NCBI GenBank assembly: GCA_903813345.2
Contig: CAIIXF020000005.1
Coordinates: 19,719,375-19,783,374 of the forward strand
DNA length: 64,000 nt
DNA from: Owenia fusiformis
Lineage: Eukaryota > Annelida > Polychaeta > Sabellida > Oweniidae
Direction: 5' to 3'
A model generated the notes under the pieces. It did not search any database. It was not told the DNA's origin and saw only the letters and a list, made by a program, of their open reading frames with translations. Numbering within the stretch: the stretch's first letter is position 1; every line of letters starts with the position of its first letter. Position numbers and translations under genes: made by a program. Shown piece after piece: positions 59,551-64,000 of the stretch.

Positions 59551-59976
59551 TTATTACCACCGTTAACGACCAGGACTGAAACAGCAAGAAAATCTTACGC
59601 ATTGAACGATATCTAATTTCCCGGGGAAAATTGCCGGTCCAGAATATATTCTAGACCGGTCCATATGGACCACCACTATGACGTCACACATTTCTCTGGT
59701 CGATATAGTAAAATAAACGCCTTCTAAACTAGCACTAAAACCCCTAGAACTGGCCCGGCAAGGTGGTAATAATATGTAAGAGATTGGTCTGATATAGTAT
59801 TTTAGAATTAAAGACAGTTTGTCAAAATAACTAATACCAATGTAAAAGTCACTTATTAATCCATTTCCAAGCAAAAATACTTCTCCGTATTTATTCTAAC
59901 AATATCACCTCCGATGGATTTTGAGAATGAATTGGATTTTGGATATTCGGGACGAATGAAAAGAACATCACTCGAC

Positions 59977-60537
59977 TTACTCACGTCGAGAGCTACCATG
60001 TTAGATTTTGAAAGTATAGCTCTCCATCGTGAGGATCTCCCAGCTGAAGAATTGTGACATCTAATTTTGATCAGCGCCAGTCAACGGCTTGCTGTTTGTC
60101 CCAAACTGTAGCCTACATTATGGGCTCATATGTGTCTACTTTCCCCGTGCATGTAGGATCGCGGATGTGCTTCTATGGCGATCAGGAGTTCTAATCGTTT
60201 ATTGTTCGATACCCATTTCCAATATGGCGGTTAAACGGAAATACTATCGACGCATGCGCAACTTGGGAAACGTCAAGCCGCCATATTGAATATACCTGGC
60301 CAAAACTTTTGACACGACCAATAAAATGAAGTCCTGATCGATACATAGGGCAGTGAGACGTTCTATAGTTGAGCTGAATGAAAGATGGCGATGTAGGATA
60401 CATTTTCAGGTATATAATGTGCAACATGAGTCAGCTGAATTCCCTGAAATTTTCTTTGAAGTCAGGATTCTTAAGCTGTTGATTCTAGCGATAGAGAGCT
60501 ATACTTTCAAAATCTAAGTAGCTCTCGACGGGAGTAA
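59977..60537. mobile_element. Foldback element, TTACTC family, copy 1
   Basis: 561 bp with inverted ends (TTACTCACGTCGAGAGC / GCTCTCGACGGGAGTAA) and an 8-bp target duplication CACTCGAC (59969-59976 and 60538-60545). Arms pair from the ends through 'gattttgaaagtatagctct', less well inside, and again at the turn ('ccaatatggcgg' / 'ccgccatattg'). No protein-coding content. Confidence 0.85.
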
Positions 60538-60594
60538 CACTCGACTTCCATTGAAAGCAGTGAAGACCGAGCGTGCGAAGACGATAGCTGGGAC

Positions 60595-61193
60595 TTACTC
60601 ACTTCGAGAGCCATGTTAGATTTTGAAACTTATGGCTCTCAAACGGAGAAGTGAACAGCTGATCAATAGTGACCTTTGAAATTGAATTAAGTCGATCCGC
60701 GGCTTACTTTTGGTCTCTAACTGTGTCTTACATCAGTATCATCAATCCGCGTAAGTATTGGAGCGCTGGCGTACTTCTTTTTCGATCAAGACTTGTAAAT
60801 TGTCCATCGAGTTAAAGTTTTACAGACAGGTATTTCCAATATGGCGGTTTGCTAGGTGCGAGATACGCAACGAACGAAATGAATTTTGAGAATTAGTTAG
60901 GTTCGGACAACCTCCGGAGATTTACGAAAATGTCCGAGCAGAAACCGCCATATTGGAATTTGGCAGTAAAACGATTCAATCGACTAACAATTACAAGTCT
61001 TGATCGAAAAAGAAGTACTCCAGCGCTCCAATACTTACACGGATTGATGATACTGATGAAAGACACAGTTAGAGACCAAAAGTAAGCCGCGGATCGACTT
61101 AATTCGATTTCAAAGGTCACGATCATTGAGCTGTCCAAATGCTCCGTGGGAAAGCTATTATATCAAAATCCAAATAGCTTTCGCAGGAAGTAA
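60595..61193. mobile_element. Foldback element, TTACTC family, copy 2
   Basis: 599 bp of the same family, 41 bp beyond the target duplicate of copy 1. Ends TTACTCACTTCGAGAGCC and its counterpart GAAAGCTATTT...TTCC...TAA are inverted. The 8-bp target duplication is GCTGGGAC (60587-60594 and 61194-61201). Arms of about 270 bp pair closely, including 'ttaagtcgatccgcggctta' and 'ttccaatatggcgg', around a loop of about 90 bp. The better-preserved arms suggest a younger insertion than copy 1. Confidence 0.88.
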
Positions 61194-61513
61194 GCTGGGA
61201 CAAACACTATAGAAGTCTCATATCAGAGCTCCGGTATCGGAATTTTGGACATGCTATTTTGAATTTCTTTGTACGCACGGAATATTTAATTGATATTTTT
61301 TATATTTTTACAACTTGATAATATTACTCTTTGGCTACTTTAATTTTTACAGATTTTCAGTGAATTTGGTTAATCAGTTGCCGAGATAATACTTGTCAAA
61401 AAGTGGCTCATATTTTGGGACACCTGATATATTATCCCCAAAGAGAGAGCTACATGTAGAGGGTAATTTGGATATGCATATTTATAGGATTTACTGAATA
61501 AAGTAACTTGCAT

Positions 61514-61930
61514 TAGGGGAGGCATCAAAAGATCAATGTCTGATAGAAAACTAAATAAATCTAGTTTGGGGGGGAGGGGGTCAGAGCTATTTCAGTTTGC
61601 TATCCGACAAATTTCAACATTTAAATTTAAAACTCTAAATGCCTTGGAATGGTTTAAAAATAAAGACTTTACCAGATGCCTTCTTCACCAAGATGCATGC
61701 AACATGGAATATTATGCCTATTGTTGTTGGCACATGTTTTAAGAATTATAAATAAGTTATAGTACTGCCCCCATGAAAGTCCAAATGGAGTCACTAAAAC
61801 ATGTGAAAGTGCGCGATCAACTTTCATTGTATTTAGTTTTGAGGGGGAGGGGGGGGGGGGGTCCAACTCAAAACTAGATTTATTTAGTTTCCTATCAGAC
61901 ATTGAACTTTTGATGCCTCCCCTTAGGTCA
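61514..61930. mobile_element. Inverted-repeat element with G-rich inner flank
   Basis: About 55-bp ends ('aggggaggcatcaaaag' ... 'ctaaataaatctagttt' and the complement ending at 61930) are inverted copies with three or so differences. Each is followed inside by a run of G (61566-61578; a longer one at 61841-61861). It is non-coding, and no clear target duplication was found. Confidence 0.7.
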
Positions 61931-62265
61931 TTAAACATGTACGTCATTTATAATCGAAACAAGATTGTTTGAATGATTATATTGATGTATCGCAAAAAGC
62001 TCGCGCACGCATTGTTACACATTTTGTGGCGTAATCCAGAGGATCTTCGCTTTTAACATGGTAGAATGTGACGTTTTTGAGAAAATTGTACACACGTGAA
62101 AATCCTTTCGTCCTCCACATTTACTTCTCTATCTCAAAACATTTTAGACGAATAACTCTGATATCATATATATATTGTTAATGGGCTAGGAGCATCATAA
62201 AACACGAATCAATTGATATTTTAGGTGAAATAAATATACGTGTTGCTGTGCTTGAAAAGGTAACC

Positions 62266-62530
62266 GGACAACTCATCCCCTAGACAACTCATCCCTGGAC
62301 AACTCATCCCCTAGACAACTCATCCCCTGGACAACTCATCCCCTAGACAACTCATCCCCTGGACAACTCATCCCCTGAACAACTCATCCCCAAGACAACT
62401 CATCCCCTAGACAACTCATCCTTAATCACATGAAGCCAAATTGTTAAGTTTTTTTGGGAAAATAAATATTGATGAGTTGTCTAGGGGATGAGTTGTCCAG
62501 GGATGAGTTGTCTAGGGGGTGAGTTGTCCG
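62266..62530. repeat. 16-bp minisatellite with inverted copies
   Basis: Ten tandem units 'ggacaactcatcccct' / 'agacaactcatcccct' fill 62266-62420. After a 50-bp spacer, four units in the opposite orientation ('gatgagttgtctagggg' and variants) fill 62471-62530. The two parts could form a hairpin. Confidence 0.9.
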
Positions 62531-63753
62531 TAAGCCCTTGAAAATAGGCGAATGGCGTAAATTAGCCCTATTTTGATGAATTTTGAAAACCTTTCGTCCT
62601 CCACTTTTCCACATACAACAGAAAACACATACTTTTGCGAACAAAATCAACTATTTATTAATAAACTAGAGTTTAGGAGCTAAATAATCATGTATGATTT
62701 ATTTAAAATTGATCTCGTATTTTTTGTTTAATGTACACCTGAAAAGTTGAAGGAACAAAAAAAATGAGCAGAAAAGGTCGCTGTCAACAGATTCTATTTT
62801 TCAAACTCTATGACGTCACAATATGGGACGCTTACTAAAATTCATCCTTTGAAATAAAACTTCTATCTACCTTTATCAAGAAATAAGTATAAAAGTCATA
62901 TATTGTTTGAGTTATGAGCGTTTAAAGACGAAAAATAATTCAAAATGTAACGTGTCAACAGGGAATATTTGCCAGATGTTTTGGTAAAAAACTCTTTTTT
63001 AAAAAAGAACGCGCGAGAATTGTGAACGGAGTGTAGTTGATCTAAAAACTTCATCGAAACAGCTTTAAAATGATATACAACTTTAATTAGAATATTATTT
63101 TAGAATCCGGGGAATCAAAGTTACATTCACGCGATACCCCTAAAAAACAAATGCGCCACCTTTTTGCGACACGTCATTATACTTTTACCCCTCACTTTAA
63201 CAGAATGTAAGAAAATGAATCAGAAATTATCTTACATTTTCTTATTATTATATGTATATAACAATTTGACGCAGAGCGTATTGTGTTTAAAAGGGTTAAT
63301 GTCATTTAAAAGTATAAAATAATTGAAAAGTGAAGTATTGGAAGTTGGATTATAACAAGTAAAAGTGAAAGGTCTGTATGACTATATCATAGCCAGGGGT
63401 ATTTACTAGGATATTTATTTTGCAAAATTATTATACGGTATTCGAGGTCCTAGACTGTGTTTTGTCTCCCCTCCCCCATTTTCCGATATTTCATTTCTTC
63501 AAATTTTCGACCAAATCACCCATCTCCAGATCTGGGAAAGGTTTCTTGTCCTAAAAAGGAAGATACTATATTTATCTATCATATCACATTTATTACCCTT
63601 TTGTGGCTAACAAAATATTAAATGTTGTTTTTTTATTGAAAAAGTAAAAAATACACCAAAAAGTCTCCCTTATCTGACATTTGAACTTATTCATTAGCGT
63701 AATAAAGATACATTATATAAGGGTTAATTATACAGTTGATTCAAATGGCATAA
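62531..63753. other. Intergenic, no gene seen
   Basis: AT-rich sequence with no recognisable gene. A phrase 'cctttcgtcctccac' near 62590 repeats one at 62106, on both sides of the minisatellite. Confidence 0.4.
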
Positions 63754-64000
63754 CGCCATCATAGAAGTATTCTTGCAAAACTGAGAACTGGAACATTGAA
63801 ACTACACATTGAAACTGGCCGTTATACCAATACACCTCTTGAGGATCGAAAATGTGCTTTATGTGACTCTAATGAGATTGAGGACGAGATACACTTCACT
63901 CTCAAATGCTCTCACTACAATGTTTTGAGGAAAAAATTTCTGGCTATTGTTAATAAGCTGGCCCCTAGCATTGATACTGGTTCAAATGATCATATTCTGC
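63754..64000 (+). mobile_element. LINE or reverse-transcriptase C-terminal fragment, cut by window end
   Basis: The frame from 63754 to the edge reads KLRTGTLKLHIETGRY, then CALCDSNEIEDEIHFTLKC, a CX2C...HX4C motif of the kind that closes many non-LTR reverse transcriptases, then a helical stretch. Nothing of the polymerase domain precedes it, so it is a truncated copy or the last exon of a domesticated one. Confidence 0.65.

Overview
The window is nuclear DNA from an animal, most likely a marine invertebrate. Genes are split into many short exons with canonical GT/AG splice sites. Introns are AT-rich and full of decayed transposons, foldback elements and satellites, and there is no bacterial-style gene packing. 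The wealth of small MITEs and a K02A2.6/Mag-type gypsy element would fit a lophotrochozoan such as a mollusc, but the sequence alone does not fix the phylum.

Layout. Positions 307-7102 (minus strand) hold the 5' five coding exons of a conserved gene (721 codons visible; candidate CCDC142 family) that runs off the left edge. Positions 7.1-14.6 kb are intergenic, with a Mutator-like foldback element with 11-bp target duplications, a second long-TIR element and a diverged tandem repeat. Positions 14,637-54,320 (plus strand) are a complete gene for TEP1, the telomerase/vault-associated protein. I could assemble it as 45 coding exons, every junction in phase, giving 2,716 residues: a low-complexity N-terminus, a TROVE RNA-binding module, DUF4062, a NACHT NTPase and a WD40 tail.

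Intron 12 of TEP1 (11.1 kb) holds the most eventful DNA. It contains a structurally intact gypsy-type LTR retrotransposon with identical 180-bp LTRs, nested in the loop of an older inverted repeat. Downstream lies a frameshifted NAT8-like acetyltransferase ORF whose 3' end runs directly into a 94-bp satellite of about 14 units. Other introns carry MITEs, tRNA-derived sequence, a 5'-truncated LINE, minisatellites and two small duplications of exon edges that could affect splicing.

Positions 54.3-64 kb are gene-free apart from TEP1 3' sequence and a LINE end at the right edge. They are dominated by inverted-repeat elements: a 2.37-kb element with 0.5-kb arms, a perfect-looking palindrome, two foldback elements of one family each with its own 8-bp target duplication, and a 16-bp minisatellite with inverted copies.

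I see no new multigene system. The most informative signals are the young retrotransposon and its nesting, the satellite joined to the NAT8-like ORF, the in-frame duplicated exon edge in the TEP1 WD40 region, and the foldback families.
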